A stretch of DNA of 64,000 bases from Typha latifolia (Eukaryota > Streptophyta > Magnoliopsida > Poales > Typhaceae): NCBI GenBank assembly GCA_019914945.1, contig CM034108.1, positions 2,056,001 to 2,120,000 of the forward strand, written 5' to 3'. The position numbers and the translations under genes are program-made. The notes below the pieces were generated by a model, which searched no databases, had not been told where the DNA came from, and worked only from the letters and a program-made list of their open reading frames with translations. How positions within the stretch are numbered: the stretch's first letter is position 1; every line of letters starts with the position of its first letter. Positions 35,300 to 50,975 of this stretch are shown here, in pieces.

Positions 35300-36967
35300 T
35301 ATCCACAGGTAGGCATCAAAGATTCTATATTTTTTTCTTTTTCATTTGTCTCACTTGTTTTGTAAGGCTTCTTTGGCAGTAACTAATTAATACAGACAGC
35401 AATATAATGTTAACTGACCTTTGATAGGATCTCTTGACAGTATCAGTACCAACATCTATATTTCAAGGATGGTGACCCTTCACCGGCTGTTCTAATAGCT
35501 CATTGTCATCCTACCACTTTACATGCAATATTTAGGTTAGAGCAACGATCATGTACATTATACTCTGCAACATTGTTCTTATTTTATTCCAGGTAACTTT
35601 CCAAGTCAAGTTCTACAGAAATTTAGAAACCATATGGAAGGCAATTCATTTTTCCATTAGAGCAACTTGTTATTAATTTTTTGAGTGGATACACGTTTTT
35701 CTACGGAGAAAATTATATAATGTTGTTTCTCTTATTTTCTTCCTAAGGTGTATATATAACTTTTTGATATGCTAATAAATTTACAAACCTAACTGTCTGT
35801 CTCTATCTTTAAATCCAGAAAGTGTTGATTAAGTGGACATACAGGAGTAGGAAAAGTTGGTAGTTGTAAATTTAGGATGTTGGCTGGAAGATAGATGCAT
35901 GCAGTTTTTTAGGCAGATAAAATGAAACAAGCATTGATTCTATATCAAGGCCAGCCTCTTAATATAAGTAAAACTAGTTAAGAGCAGTGATCAAACTTGG
36001 TAATCAGTCAATTTGGAGACGTCCAATAGATTGAACTAGTACTTCTGGCATACCCTCAGCGAAGTCTTCCGTCTCGCACTTAGGGTGAACCAAGCAAATG
36101 GCAAAATAGATGGACTCTAACAGAGCAATATTAGTTGATGAAAAGATTGTTTTCTTTGCTTTAATTTTTTCGATGTCCTACTCAAATAGGGTTTGACTAA
36201 ACAAGCTTACCTGTGTCACTAGGATTACCTTGCCTCCTCTAGGTGAATATGCTAGTGTGCTGATTCATAGTCTGTTCACCCATTCAGGCCTTATCTAGAA
36301 TTCATTACCTAACCGCAGGACAAAAGCAACCCTGTGTTCAATAACGGCGATTTCTTGCCAATTCTTCACCCAAGGTTCTGAAGCCCATTTTTTATCATGA
36401 TGATTAAGACCACCAATTAGTCTCAAGATTTCAAGTAGCATTAGTATTCCTAATGGAAGAGTTGTGCTTCAATAAGAAGAGACTAATAGGATGTCAGTTT
36501 GCTAATATGTTAATATTTTCGCTTGAACATCAATACAATTTATTGACAACCAACATATGAAATCTATGTTAGCATAATTCATTTCTCAAATCCTAAAAAT
36601 GAAGTTATAAAGATCAGAAGAGGAACAAAATATCTAACAATGGGTGGAAGAAAAACCAAAATACATATCGACACACGCATTAATATCTTGACTAGATAAT
36701 TTCACATTGCAAGAGCATCAATTATAACTATCAATATTTACTCATAAAATTTGCCATAGAAGTAATCATATTACACAAATAGAACTCGAAACAGCATACA
36801 ATAAACAAAATCAAAACAATCATGAGCAAAACCGATTCCTCTGCATCAAACAATTACCACCCAAAGGAAGTACAACAAAAAGAATCCAGAATCCGATCGA
36901 GCCGAATACCTTGAGTTCATCCAGTGTTAGTCTCTCCCAAGATTGCAACTTTCCCGTTCCAAACTAA
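35300..36967. other. Convergent 3' regions of MRS2 and PRA1
   Basis: AT-rich DNA between two genes that end towards each other. An intron may exist in the MRS2 3' UTR ('ccacaggtaggc' just after the stop). No coding region is supported. Confidence 0.5.
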
Positions 36968-37594
36968 TCACGCATCTTGATTATTATAACCATGGCGGTT
37001 CTCGACGACGGAGAGAAGACCCCGATCCGCCGCCTCCTGCTCGTCAAGATAGAGGTCATCCGTCACCCTAAACGCCGCGTGTAATCCGACGATCACGGCG
37101 GCAATGATCAAAGAGACGAGAACGTTCAAGCCGACGTGAGTAAACACGAGGACGAGGACCGTGACGAGGGAGAGTGCGGCGAGGACTAGTCGGTCGTCGA
37201 GCTCGCGGCCGAGAAGTACAAGGGGCTCGTCGCGGGAGAAATAGAGAAAGAGCCAGACGACGAAGAGGGCGAGGAAGATGAGCATGGAGACCGGATGATA
37301 GATGAGGGAGAGGAAAAGGATGACGAGGGCGACGAGGGCGTAGTTCGATCGGAAGTGGGAGAGATTACGGCGAGCTCGGGCTTGGGCCTCGCGGTAGTTG
37401 TAAGGTCGGGAGAAGGCGGAGAGGTCGGCGAGCTCCCGCCACGGGCGGAGGGTGGCGCCGAAGGCGGAGCCGCTTGCCTTGGCCCGTGAGAAGAGCGCGG
37501 CAGCGCCGCCGCCGGAGGAGGACGTTGGAGCCGTTGCCGGCGCAGAAGAAGAGGCGGGGATGGTGCCATATCGGGACCAGGAGGCGGAGGACAT
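36968..37594 (-). CDS. PRA1 family protein (prenylated Rab acceptor)
   Basis: Single exon, 208 residues, GC-rich and unlike the AT-rich surroundings, which is common for short intronless monocot genes. A Ser/Ala/Gly-rich N terminus (1-45) precedes the PRA1 domain: [19 protein letters not shown], then [21 protein letters not shown]. Two hydrophobic hairpins follow (about 88-125 and 140-175), around the conserved [20 protein letters not shown]. The tail has [14 protein letters not shown]1 proteins are four-helix membrane proteins of the ER, Golgi and endosomes that bind prenylated Rab GTPases and influence vesicle traffic. The start is the first ATG, at 37592-37594. The plant subclade (B, E or F) cannot be fixed by eye. 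The gene is divergent from WRKY, about 2.1 kb apart. Confidence 0.93.
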   Translation of the reverse strand: MSSASWSRYGTIPASSSAPATAPTSSSGGGAAALFSRAKASGSAFGATLRPWRELADLSAFSRPYNYREAQARARRNLSHFRSNYALVALVILFLSLIYHPVSMLIFLALFVVWLFLYFSRDEPLVLLGRELDDRLVLAALSLVTVLVLVFTHVGLNVLVSLIIAAVIVGLHAAFRVTDDLYLDEQEAADRGLLSVVENRHGYNNQDA

Positions 37595-37614
37595 TTTGGG
37601 TGAAGGGTGGTGGT

Positions 37615-37629
37615 AAACCCTAACCCTAG
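37615..37629 (-). promoter_or_regulatory. Tandem telo-box in PRA1 leader
   Basis: AAACCCTAACCCTAG on the plus strand, 20 bases before the PRA1 start codon, is two linked telomere-like units. Telo-boxes usually occur just around the transcription start of highly expressed plant genes. Confidence 0.5.
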
Positions 37630-37739
37630 ATCTGGGTGCAGCGGAGGAGGGAGGAGGGAGGAGAGAGAAAACCCTGACCTAGATCGAGTAGATCGCTTCC
37701 ATGAGAAGAGGTACGGGGAAGTTAAAAAAAAAAAATCGC

Positions 37740-39703
37740 TCCTTTTACTTCCTCTGCGTTCAGGGATTTTACCGCGCTGCTGTATACAGGAAGAAGCAAT
37801 TTGGCAGACATTATTCTTCACCTAAATTTTTATCTAACACCCTACTATTCGCTATTGACCCCCTTGGCTATCTCAATATTTATTTTGACCCTCTACAAAA
37901 CAAAAGAACAAACTTTTTAAATTATTTAAAGTGATATACTCCTTTATTAATATTTTATTAAAATGAATAAATAAAGATTCTCCTGTCTCCCTTCTATATT
38001 ATTTTTCAATTTCTCTTTTTTAGTAACTTACTTGACATCTCTGTTATTCTTTCAAAATTCACATTCTAATAGTAAGAGGAAAAAAAAATTAAAAGTATTT
38101 CTGAAACTTCGGGGTTGGCACCCGCAAAATTCTATTATGATCGGTTTAGGGTGTGATGTGCAAATTTGTTTGTTACCGATAAAATAGCTAGTTTTTATTT
38201 ATTTTTAATTATTCACGAGCTCGAAGGTTAGATATGGACTGAACAAATGGCCAACTCTCTCTAGATCACTTAGGTTTCATCGAGCTTTTAGCTGCCTAGT
38301 CTAGGCTTCAAATCATATGCGTTGTCGAACAATTATTTTGGACCAAACACCGCTGAGACATACTCCAAGCTGTTCCTCTAAACTAACCGCACTGTCGAAC
38401 CATCAACTAAATCGAGTCAAGCCACTAAACTATCAATCATTAAATAATTTCTCCATAATATTATTTGTGATTGATGTTTAACCTATAACCTCACGTTCAT
38501 GTGAAAATTACATACTAACTTTACTAGAATTGTCGGTAAAATAGTTCGTTTCCTCCGCTCACGGTATTTCTATGCCCATGATTAGGTTGTCGACGTGTTG
38601 TGCTTGGTGGGCTCAAGAATTATCGAAAGAAGAAAACAAATCCCCCCTTCGTAGCCAATAAAAGGGCGACACATGCCTTGAGCCCCTCGATGTAGCAAAC
38701 TCCTGCATCCCGTGCTACACACTACTCCCGTCTCTCCTCCCACCCTCGCTCCGAGCATAGGCTGCGCCAGTCAAACACTCGAGACCGAAACGTTTTCCTC
38801 CGAAAAGCCTCCATCCCCGCCGCCACGTGTCGATTCATCCCCCATCACAGCCGTAGCGGCTCCCTCGAGATACGGGCCTCGCGTTTTGACCAATGATAAA
38901 AATAATGAAAGCCATCTTGAACGTCTGTCACTCAGACGCCTGAGATCATCCGAGGAGTACTACCATTTTATTTGTAATGCGCCCCTCCTCTAAATCCAGA
39001 ATCTCCTACTTGAGTCCCTGGACTCCTCCCTGTTTTTTTTCTCTCCAGTGGGTGGACTATTATACAAACAAAAAGACGATTTTTTTCTCCTGCGTCAAGT
39101 CTTCCTTCCGTTTCTACACCTTCCAGTCCCACTTGGCTCCATCGGAAGACCACCACCGCTACTCTCGAGTCTCCACCCATATCCAATACCACCTCTCCTA
39201 TTTCTTCTCTTAATCTATTTAACAAGTGTGTTTGTGCTGATATGTTTAAGCCCACAAGTTGGTTGTTGCTTCTTTGACGGGATTTCGTGCAAGCAAACCG
39301 AAACAGAATCCATTGCTTTGTTCCTAGGTAAACTTGATCGCCAAGCTCTGATTTTGGTTGCTTCCTTTGCCATTTCACTTGATTTCGCAAATGGGTTTTT
39401 TCGTTTGGGATTGGGGTTGGTTCGGTGCTTTGCTTCTTGGATTCTGGAGTTACTTGGATTTCCTTGTGTACTGTTGTTTCTTCTTGGAAATGCTAACCAT
39501 ATGTGTCAGTTTTATTATTACTAAATAACTAGTGGAAAGACCATCAAAATCCCATCTTGGTCTGCCTTCTGTTTTGCTTTCTTTAATTCCTCCAATGGTC
39601 CTTTTGCGATTCTTCTGAGGAAGTGAGGTTTTGATATTTTTCCAGATGAACCTGTAGCTGAAAGTTGTGGAAGTTTTCGGGTCTTCTGGAGTTTTGTTTT
39701 GAA
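37740..39703. other. Divergent intergenic region between PRA1 and WRKY
   Basis: Left part is AT-rich. The right part (38560-39700) is the probable WRKY promoter and leader; it contains CACGTGTC (ABRE/G-box, about 38825) and a W-box. Several open frames occur on both strands, but none resembles a protein. Confidence 0.5.
38886..38891 (+). promoter_or_regulatory. W-box (TTGACC) upstream of WRKY
   Basis: TTGACC fits the WRKY-binding TTGACY core, about 820 bases before the WRKY start codon. WRKY genes are often self- or cross-regulated through such sites. A single site is weak evidence. Confidence 0.35.
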
Positions 39704-41160
39704 ATGGAGGTGGAAGAAGCAAATAAAGCAGCTGTGGAGAGCTGCCATAGAGTTCTGAGCCTCCTCTCCCAGTCTCAAGACCAACTTCATATTGTGACAG
39801 ATATAGAGGAGGCTGTTTCAAGGTTCAAGAAGGTTGGTTCTTTGCTCAGCAAAGGTGTAGGTCATGCAAGGGTGAGAATTTTAACCAAAAGCCCATCCCC
39901 TTTCCGCCACAAGAGCTTCTTAGACAACCCATTATTATCTAACCAAGACCCTTCTTCAAGTTCTCTTCAACTCCTTCCTGTTAATCTTTTAGATAGCCAA
40001 GGACCACTTCAGGATTCTAGTGCCAAAAGCACTACACAGTTCAACCAAAAGGCATCATTACTTGAGAACCCGATTTTTCAAATTGATTCTTCTTCTAGGG
40101 GCCATCTTCAACTAACCCCACAGGCTGCATCCACCCACTTCAAGTTTCTTCAGCAGCAGCAGAGCAACCAAAGGTATCAGTTTCAGCAGCATATGAAGCT
40201 CCAAGCTGACATGTTTAGGAGGACCAACTCTGGGATTAACCTCAAGTTTGGCAAAACAAGCTGCACGCAGGACATGTCGTCGACCAGGTCATTCTTGTCT
40301 TCCCTGAGTATGGATGGGAGTGTGGGAAAATTAGATGGTAAGTCATTCCATTTGATCCACGGGTCGGCGTCATCTGATCCGGTGAATGCGCGGCAACCTC
40401 CCAAGAGGAGGTGTACTGGCAGAGGGGAGGATGGGAATGGCAAATGTGCAGCCAGTGGCAGATGCCATTGCACAAAGAGGAGGTTAGATGACTGAAACTC
40501 CATTTATTTGCTGTTGGGTTTGCAGTGGTTGGCCCTGAAGCTAATCAACTGTTGTCTTGCTTTCTGTAGAAAACTGAGGGTGAAAAGATCCATTAAGGTG
40601 CCTGCTATCAGCAATAAACTTGCTGATATACCTCCTGATGAATACTCATGGAGGAAGTATGGGCAGAAGCCAATTAAAGGTTCTCCTCATCCTAGGTATG
40701 ATATACCTGCAACAACATTTTACCTACAAATAGATTGCTGAAAATTACATTAATAGGTTGAAGCTTGAGATCTCCTTTATTTGTAACGCACTCTTGATTC
40801 CCAGAAACTAGTAATTGCTTGATGTAAACAGTTGTAAACTTTGGGATGTTAACTTGTTAGGCTTTCTTGGTAGTATATCTTGGTTGTCTACAGAAGCTAA
40901 TTAGGTGTCTGAATCTTTCTGTTTCCAGAAACTTTATCCTTTTTAGCCTTTTCTTCTCTTCCATTATCTTTGTACATGAGATTAACTGACTATGTCTACT
41001 GCTAAATTAACGCAGGGGATACTACAAATGCAGCAGCATGAGGGGCTGCCCTGCAAGGAAGCATGTTGAGAGGTGCTTAGAGGACCCCTCAATGCTCATC
41101 CTTACTTACGAAGGTGAGCACAACCATGCCAAGTTGGTAAACCAGTCTGCAAACACATAG
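39704..41160 (+). CDS. WRKY transcription factor, group IId
   Basis: Three exons, 39704-40482, 40570-40695 and 41016-41160, give 349 residues. I start at [20 protein letters not shown] because it begins the family homology. Group IId features are present: the C-motif [20 protein letters not shown] (calmodulin-binding region, about 44-63), and the plant zinc-cluster stretch [11 protein letters not shown] with basic [10 protein letters not shown] before the WRKY domain. The domain has WRKYGQK at 287-293 and a CX5CX23HXH finger (C307, C313, H337, H339). The intron inside the domain falls after the PR dipeptide, as usual for this group. The protein binds W-boxes in the nucleus; relatives (WRKY7/11/15/17) act in defence and stress. 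The HARF tetrapeptide of the family reads HARV here. Confidence 0.96.
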
Positions 41161-44100
41161 AAGCCTCTTAGCTACCCATGGAAATGCAAATGCTGCTCCT
41201 TTTGTATGCTAAGCCTTTTTAGAGGATGTTACCGCGGCACCAGTTAATGTACACGGCATGGTGGAGTGGAGACTCTGGAGCACTTTCTGTTTGCCGTCGT
41301 TCTGCTGAGCCCTTAAAGGCCTTCGGCATTTTATGGGCAATCACACAAGTTCCTTTTACTTTAGAGCCACATTACTATGCTAACCTAGCAATCGATCCAT
41401 AAACTTGCTCTGTCGTTCATCCTTGATATTACCACTGGCACAGTTCTCATTCAGCTAGGTTTCAATTTGTTCCATTCAGGTTCCATACTGATGATGAACA
41501 AATGTTCAACAGCAGTTGCAGTAAAGATACTTGGCAAACTTTTGAAGAGACATGCACATTGTATAATATTAGAAAGGAATGGAATTATTTAATTTGCTCA
41601 AATTCTGACTTCTTACAACACTGCAATTTTCCAGTATTTTGCCTCGAACTCCACTATTACCAGCCATTTTGGCATTTTAAGCTCTGATGACCTTAAGATG
41701 GGGCCATGCTAGTACTTTATCACTTGTCAGCAATTCTGCCTCTAGATAATGAGTAAAATGAGATGAAGATGCTTCAGAATCCATGAAACTCCTAAGAAGC
41801 CTCCATTTAGTGGAGTTCTGTCTCCATGAACTCGTGAAGTACTTAGTAGACTGTCTTGGTGCAGGTTTGGTTCCGTTTAGTGTGGCACTTCCTGGCTGTA
41901 CTGAGTGAAGATTATCAACACCAAACAGTGGCAAAGCATTGCGGATTCATTTGAAAAGGGCCAGTAGTACCTTTCCTCTCTCAAGGATTGGATGCTTCCT
42001 TTTCGCTTTCTCTCTGTCCCCATTGAAAAAAATTCCTGCTTCTCTTCACTCTTACGGAAAGAGAATAACACCTAGTTATAGGAGCATTTGACTCATGGCA
42101 TGAGATCTCAATTGTGATGAAATGGCAGTGAGAGGTTGCTGCAATTTGATATTCTAAACCATTTTACATGACATAAACATGGAAGAGAACCACAGTGACT
42201 AAACTTTTCTATGCACTGCCATTGACTTGAAGCTATCAAAAGAACCAAGCTAGCCTCGATCTAATCCCCCATATCTTATTAGATCCCGAGAAGATTGTCC
42301 ATGTGAATGGTTACAGGGGACGAAGCCAATGTATTACTTTTTTGACTCACCTATGTTAACATTCCAGGAATCTAGCTAATTACAAACAGCTAAGAAGCCA
42401 ATATATTACTCTAGATTGCATTTTGCCTTCAAATACAGGTAAGCTAATCTTATATAATAATGTGCTACACCCTCCATAGCTCCATGGATTGCGCCTGTGA
42501 TTGTTACCATTGAGCAATAGCAAATAAAAATCCAGTATAACATAAAAAATTTGAGGAAAATTTTAGTTTAAGATGTTGCAGAAGTATCTAATTAGTTTAA
42601 TTAGCTCTTAAGCAATCTTTCTTTAAGCTATCCGCATTAATAGATTTTAGAGAATTAAGGAATATAATAGTGTGTAAACAAGTTAGCTGAGAGGTAGGCT
42701 TGATTTATATTAGCTGGGTACTAATTTTTATTTCTATTTATATTTTTTATTTCGTGGATAAGAGAGATCGAATGGTCCACTCCTAGCTATTATTGCTTAA
42801 AAAATAGTAAATCTTAATGACTAATGGTTAAACTCCCCTTGACACTTTAACACGACATAAGAATATATGCTCAACTTATATGGCAAATTGCAACAGGAAA
42901 CTTAGGCTTATCACATAATGTTAATATAAAATGATCAATAGTTCCCACGAACGTTATAACAGCCAAAAACTACTAATCTACTATTGTGCTTCTAGAATAT
43001 TAATGAATTATAGCAATAGCGAATACTATGAAATTAAAATAACATGAGAAATTATAGAATTTATTTCTTAGGGATAACAGTATTATATCTTGTTCTAATT
43101 GCAAGTTGTAGTCGTGGACTTAAGAATTGCCTAAACATTCCATCTTTGTATCTAGATTTTAAATATTATAATTACCACTAAAATTATTGTACTATTTAAA
43201 AAAAATAGAGATTTTTACAAATCACACCCTATATTTTATCTATTTTATGATTCACGGACGGCATATCGTGTGATCTATAATTTTTCTTAAAAAAATTATT
43301 CCTTAAATAACTATTCAATATTTTACCCAATATCATAATACAAATATCTTTCTTTTATGCTCTAATCTTCAAAAGATATATTTTAATTATTTAAATGTGT
43401 TCACTAATTTTAAGATCAGTGGCAATCATAATATTTTAAGAATATGATGACAATTATAATACTTTGAAAGATTTCATTAGAAATTATGCTAAAAACCCCT
43501 AAAAGAAAAATTAAGAAAGATATGTTAACTATTCATTGATCATCATTAAGCTGTTCTATCATTTGAGTGATAGATCCACATTTAGATGACGAAATCCTCA
43601 AAGCCCGAGTCCACATTTGAAACTATGCTTACAATAATAAGTCCAGAATCTACCCATGCCTTGTTGTTGGCCAAATATTTGATGATTAGGCTCAGAACAA
43701 ACAAATTTCAATAGTTCCTTGGCTTTCACATGCATGACAGGCCATATGAAACATACAGTCCGCAGAAGATTGATATAGTTGATAGTTCCTAATATCAAAT
43801 AACTTAATAGCCTTAATGCAATGGCAATCAGATGACTCGTATAACCATTCTCCATAGTATATGCTATAAAGCAGGACAAACTTGCCAAAGAGCACTTCTG
43901 GCAACAAAAGATCCAAAAAATTTAGCAAATGCAAGTAACAAAGCAACCATACTGATAAATAAATTAACCAAAATGTTGAACAATGCCATCAATTACCACA
44001 TTGACATCGCAGTTTCTACAAAAATCTTAATAAATTAAAGTTGTACCCCATCAAACTTGGCCATATCCGAAATTTTAAAATTTCACAAAGAACTCTACCA

Positions 44101-44168
44101 GAATAAGACTGAAAAGGGGGAGTCTGAAAAGTAGATGAAGGCATACAAACATAACAATGATAGGCTCC
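41161..44168. other. WRKY 3' UTR, spacer and RPS15 3' UTR
   Basis: AT-rich DNA. Short open frames (for example 41677-42071 and 43598-43946, both minus) lack any recognisable feature and overlap one another in different frames. Nothing further is supported. Confidence 0.5.
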
Positions 44169-46026
<1,858 letters not shown>

Positions 46027-46077
46027 GGCTGGGAGATACGGAGTTGCTACTTGAGCGCGAGGGTGAAGACGGCGGGC

Positions 46078-46085
46078 TAGGGTTT
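46078..46085 (-). promoter_or_regulatory. Telo-box of RPS15
   Basis: AAACCCTA(G) on the minus strand, about 55 bases before the ATG and just downstream of the TATA box, as in many plant ribosomal protein genes. Confidence 0.55.
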
Positions 46086-46101
46086 ATGTGGCTTGGTCGG
46101 G

Positions 46102-46109
46102 TTTATATA
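46102..46109 (-). promoter_or_regulatory. TATA box of RPS15
   Basis: TATATAAA on the minus strand, about 75 bases before the ATG and 20 bases before the telo-box, consistent with a short 5' UTR. Confidence 0.6.
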
Positions 46110-46119
46110 GGAACATTAA

Positions 46120-49100
46120 GAGCGTTTTCGCATAAAAGCCCTCATATTAGTCATAATAAGCAAACTGAACGTTTTATCTCTAAATTGATACTATTTGTTA
46201 ACAAAAAACACTTTTATAAGGTTTTAGTGAAAATAAAATATATTTTTTATTCTAAATACAAACATTTCTAAAGTGAAACCAACACAAAGCCTATGTTTGC
46301 CATTTTGAAAACTCAAGAATTTTTGTTTGCAAATGCCCCCTCAAAATTATAATAACTTGAATCAAGAATGTAAACAAGCCGAGCTCGAACAACCTGACCA
46401 GCTTATGAGCCGTAGGGCTTTTCTTTTATACCGTTGTTTGAATCAAAAAATTATGTCAATAATAAACTGATTGATTATCATATCAATTAGGGGTGTAATA
46501 GAACTATGCTATATTCAAGTTTGGATTGAAATTAGTTTTAGTTGAGCTTGATCAAGCTCGGATTGTAATTAATTTTGAGTCTAATCTTATATCAAGATTG
46601 AATTGATTATATTTTATTTTGAACTTGTGATAAACAGGTTAGACCTAATTTTACCTCGAATCAAGCTTGAATTATATTTTGGATTGTCTAAGCCTAATAT
46701 AATTAAATCAAATACATAACCAAATTAATATATACATATATAATCTACACTAAATATTTATATATTTAAATGGAACATTGTCAATCAAGCTTGATTAGGC
46801 AGCCTGTGTTCAAGCTCGACTTGAAATGAAATTCAAGCCTAATCTAATTGATCAAGTGCAACTCATGTCAAATACAACCAGAGCTTCTTCGAGCCTCATC
46901 GAATAGAGAATCAGCATGATTATTTTACCAGCCCTAGTCAAAGTGATCAAAACAAATTATAATTTTTTTTTCAAAATTATATTTAATATTTAGATGGTAC
47001 CATAATTATTGGGTCTTACCGACTCATAATAATAGAAACGACTGATGCAACTCTCGTAGATATATGAGATAAATATTTGGTGTGGATCTACTATAACATT
47101 TAAAAAAAAAAAAAATTGGTCTAATTATCTAACTTATATATTAGAAATGTTTGAAATAAAATGTTTGTCTATTGACCTTTTTATACAGCTAATCTATTTT
47201 TCATGTCACATGGACCCTGTCAATCAAACAAATCCTCTCATATGCCCTTTTTCATTATTGGCAATTTTAAGCAATCTATGAAAGATTTTAGGAGTCCATC
47301 TGTAATTAACTCTAATAATTAATTAAATGGCATCCTATTTAAATCCACCTTCTCTTCTTGTTATAGGACTGGCTCATTTGCCTCGTTGTAACAGATATCA
47401 TCATCACCTAGACGTCTCAAAACATAAGGATACCCACCAAGAAACAAATTTTCTTTGTTCCTTTTAAACCTCGATTGTATTTTATCATGATATATATTAT
47501 TACTTTGTTACATAAAAAAATTTGAGCCAATTAGTTATCTAACATCCTGATATTTCATTATTTGCTCCAATTGGCTAAGTTCGAACTTAGGAAAAATGGG
47601 TGAATAATAGGATGAATGATATTTAAGGTTGAAGCCTAACCTCCTCGGCTTGTAGCTGGTGTATGACTATAATAAACCATTTCAAGAATATATACCACAT
47701 ACCATAATCGACATTGGCATTTATCCTATCACAATCAACTAAGGTTGGCAAAGCAAACATTTGCTTGGCCATGGGTGACCACATCTTGTATACATTACTG
47801 CAAGTAGTGCACTTGGATGGTTTGTCATGGCATTCTGCCAAAAACTAGTGAATCTCTAGCCCATAACATTAGTCAAGTGGATAAAAGTGTTAAAAAAAAC
47901 AACATTTGCCTATCGCGCATCGACATCGACTTTGGGTAAAATTAGCAAATGCTTTTACTATGCAACTTGTGGTCTTACATTGGATTTTTCTTGTGAGCAA
48001 GTTGAGTTTAGATGAGCAACTGAAGTTGTCTTGCCTATCAGATTGTAGTTCTTTGTATCATTTTGTATAATTTGTAAATCGACAAATTGAGCAATTTATT
48101 GTTAGATTACTCGATAAGTAAGACATTTTTTTGGTAAACTAAGAGTAAACAAAATGTAAAGAATGAATAGGATTAGAGAAGTTCACACCAAGATTATGGA
48201 TGTAGTTGAACTACAATCTACACTAATTTTTACCAGATAGAGATATACATTTCTTATAAATATTTCAAATTGCAAGTCTTTCGATCTAACTATAACAATA
48301 GCATGTTCAAACAGAGGATTTTCGCAAGGTTAGAAAGCAAGATCCTGAAATTTTCATATAAAGGGATATGCAACTTTATGGCACATTTAGTATTATGGAT
48401 ATAAAAACAGATTTATCATGCATTTTATTTGGTATGGCCATGGTAATATCTTGTTCACAATAGGTAAATGGAAATGCTCATGCCCATAACTTTATTTAAC
48501 TAATAAATCTTGAGTAGAAATCAACGTTTTCTTCGGTGTAGCAATGTGGTTGATTGGTCTTAAGTTGTGCACACATATTGCTTGAAGAATTTCAATATGG
48601 TTAAATATTTAATACATTTGATTCTTTCCTATTAAGAAAAGAAAGGGTGCAATATAATTGAAAGTGTTTGAATGAATCCATGCTCAGGATTTTTTTTTTT
48701 CATCCTTAGTGATGATGGTGATGGTGATAAGGATAACTCCTAGCACTTGTAGTATTTTTTTCTTCTTGGCTCTATTGAGAAATAGTCTACTTGCTAACTT
48801 AAATTAACAGCTAAAGCTTCCTCTTCTGCATATATTAGAATTCCATGAGTTAGTTTATGAACAAGCACTAATAGATGACCTAGTATAAGATAACAGGAAC
48901 ATCGATTTCATTGGTCATATGGTTTTGAATAAGTATTGGGAGAATATGTGCATCAATTTCACTAATGAAGTTGTTTTATTGATCTTATATTGCCCCGCGA
49001 GGATGAGCAGCCCCATTCAATATATACTTTGATGATCTGAATGAGTTGATCCCTTTCTGACTGTGTACTACTCACAATCTTTGTTAACATCAAACAAGTA

Positions 49101-50960
49101 ACATATCTAAGACCCTTTGTTCAACAAATCAAAATATGAAAAGGGCATAGAATAGGTTATATGAATAAATTACCTCTTGAAAAAATAATTTGGGACTAAT
49201 TTGAAAACCATAAAAGGATGATAGAATAATCTTCTATGCCACGCTATATTCGATGTCAAATGGATACATCCTACAAATCTTTCAGGATAAAGCACTTTGG
49301 AAAGACCCTTTTGTGACTTACTATATATAAACTGCTATGATACCTGTAGCTTTACTCAATCTTGCTTGTGTTAAGGCATTAAGGATCAGCTAGCTATAAA
49401 CAAACAAACAAAATTTTTAATTGGTACTCTTTTGAGTATTGACTTACCTATCAGAATACTATAAAGCTTGTTTTTATCTAGTTTGTCATTCATCCTCTCA
49501 GTTGTTCCATTGCTATACTATCTATATATTGGATGATTGAGCTCACTCCATTCAATAATCTATCGAACAAATTCTCTAATTTATGGCACTATGGAATCCA
49601 ATTAGTTGAACCAACACTGAATGGCACAAGCAATCAGAACTAGATGAAGTTTTCAACTAGCAATTTCTGCGATACAAAGAATTTGGAAAACAAAACAGCA
49701 GAAGCAATGAATACAGTAACAGGCTACTTCAGATTAACCAAGCAAATAGTAAGGATCATCTTCTCTTTATCCCTCCTTGAATTAGTACAGAAAGTTTACA
49801 ATCTATTATAGAACCATTACATCCTTCTAAGATACTTCTGAAATCAATATGACCTTCAAATCTGCTGTGATGATGAGAATGCTGAATTTTTGTTCTTAGT
49901 GCTGCGAACTTATTTCGGCATCCAATGAGATATCAGTGATGTCTAAAAATTTTAACCTTTCTTGTAATATTATTCCTATCATCAATAGAAGAATCATCTA
50001 AATGAAATAGAATTGCTATTTGGGCATTGCTTAAATTTCGAAAAACTTTAAGCCTTTAGTATATGTCACCTTTAAGCTGCTGAAATAGTAGGAGTATATC
50101 ATATGGATTCCAACACTTGTACAAGATAGGTCTTTATCTAATAGGATTTTGGTCAGCCAATTAACACTTCATAACCTAATGTTGTGCTATATGATTCCAT
50201 TATCTTTCTGTCGATTTTTGCAAATTATAGCTGTTAAATAGAAGGATATTTTACAATAAGATCCTGAATCTCAAATAGAACTGATGAATTAGCATACACC
50301 ACATACACCTTTAATACATTCTAAAACAGGTTCATCCATACTAAGTAAATAACGTCGTAAGTATCACGTGCGTTATTAATTGTTCTGTTCCACATTATAT
50401 CCTTCTATGATTAACAACATAGGTTGTGAAAATTACGAACTTATACGACAAAATATTAGATACAACAAAATGCAAACATAACCATATTTATAGATTCATT
50501 AAACTTACCTAGCAAGTGTGTCAGTTGTATCGTGTTTATGCATGCCCTAGCTGGCCTATTCCTTGTCGGAATTTTGCGATTCGAAGTTTGTTAGATCCAT
50601 CTATTGGATCACTATCATTTACAATATCAAAACTTCATTAAAGAGCTCATCATTTTCTTTGAGAGCTTAGAAACTCTCACAAACTCACACAAAATCTTAC
50701 TCCTGAGTAGTGAAGCTTGAAAAATTAATTACTCCTGGTATGCTCAACCAAATTGAGAAAATATACATTCAAATGAAAGCTATGCTCCATGGCTACAAAA
50801 TGGTGAAAAAATTATATTAATCCATGTAATATGGCTCGAGTTATTCTTATCCAAAGTCAGGAGAGAAGCACACCTAGCTCCATATCAAGACACCCCTTTC
50901 CTACCCCTCTTTCATCCTCACTTCACAAAATGAGGCATTCCTGGCCGTCGATAACGGATA
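46120..50960. other. Gene-poor AT-rich region
   Basis: Bases about 46495-46937 look like a decayed non-autonomous element of the same type as 9165-9774: AGGGGTGTAAT on the left, a complementary AGGGCTGGTAAAAT end on the right, and internal GAGCTTGATCAAGC words. The rest (47000-50900) is AT-rich with no frame that I can recognise on either strand; it may be old transposon sequence. Confidence 0.45.
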
Positions 50961-50975
50961 ATCTGAAGGCCCACG

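Noticed and set aside
37186..37821. 211-residue open frame overlapping PRA1 in another frame
   Set aside because: Ser/Pro-rich frame-shadow of the GC-rich PRA1 exon, with no family features.
39048..39821. Overlapping open frames before the WRKY start
   Set aside because: They lie in the WRKY leader or overlap its first exon antisense, and show no protein features.
43598..43946. Two minus-strand frames downstream of RPS15
   Set aside because: They overlap each other in different frames and have no recognisable motif; probably 3' flanking DNA.
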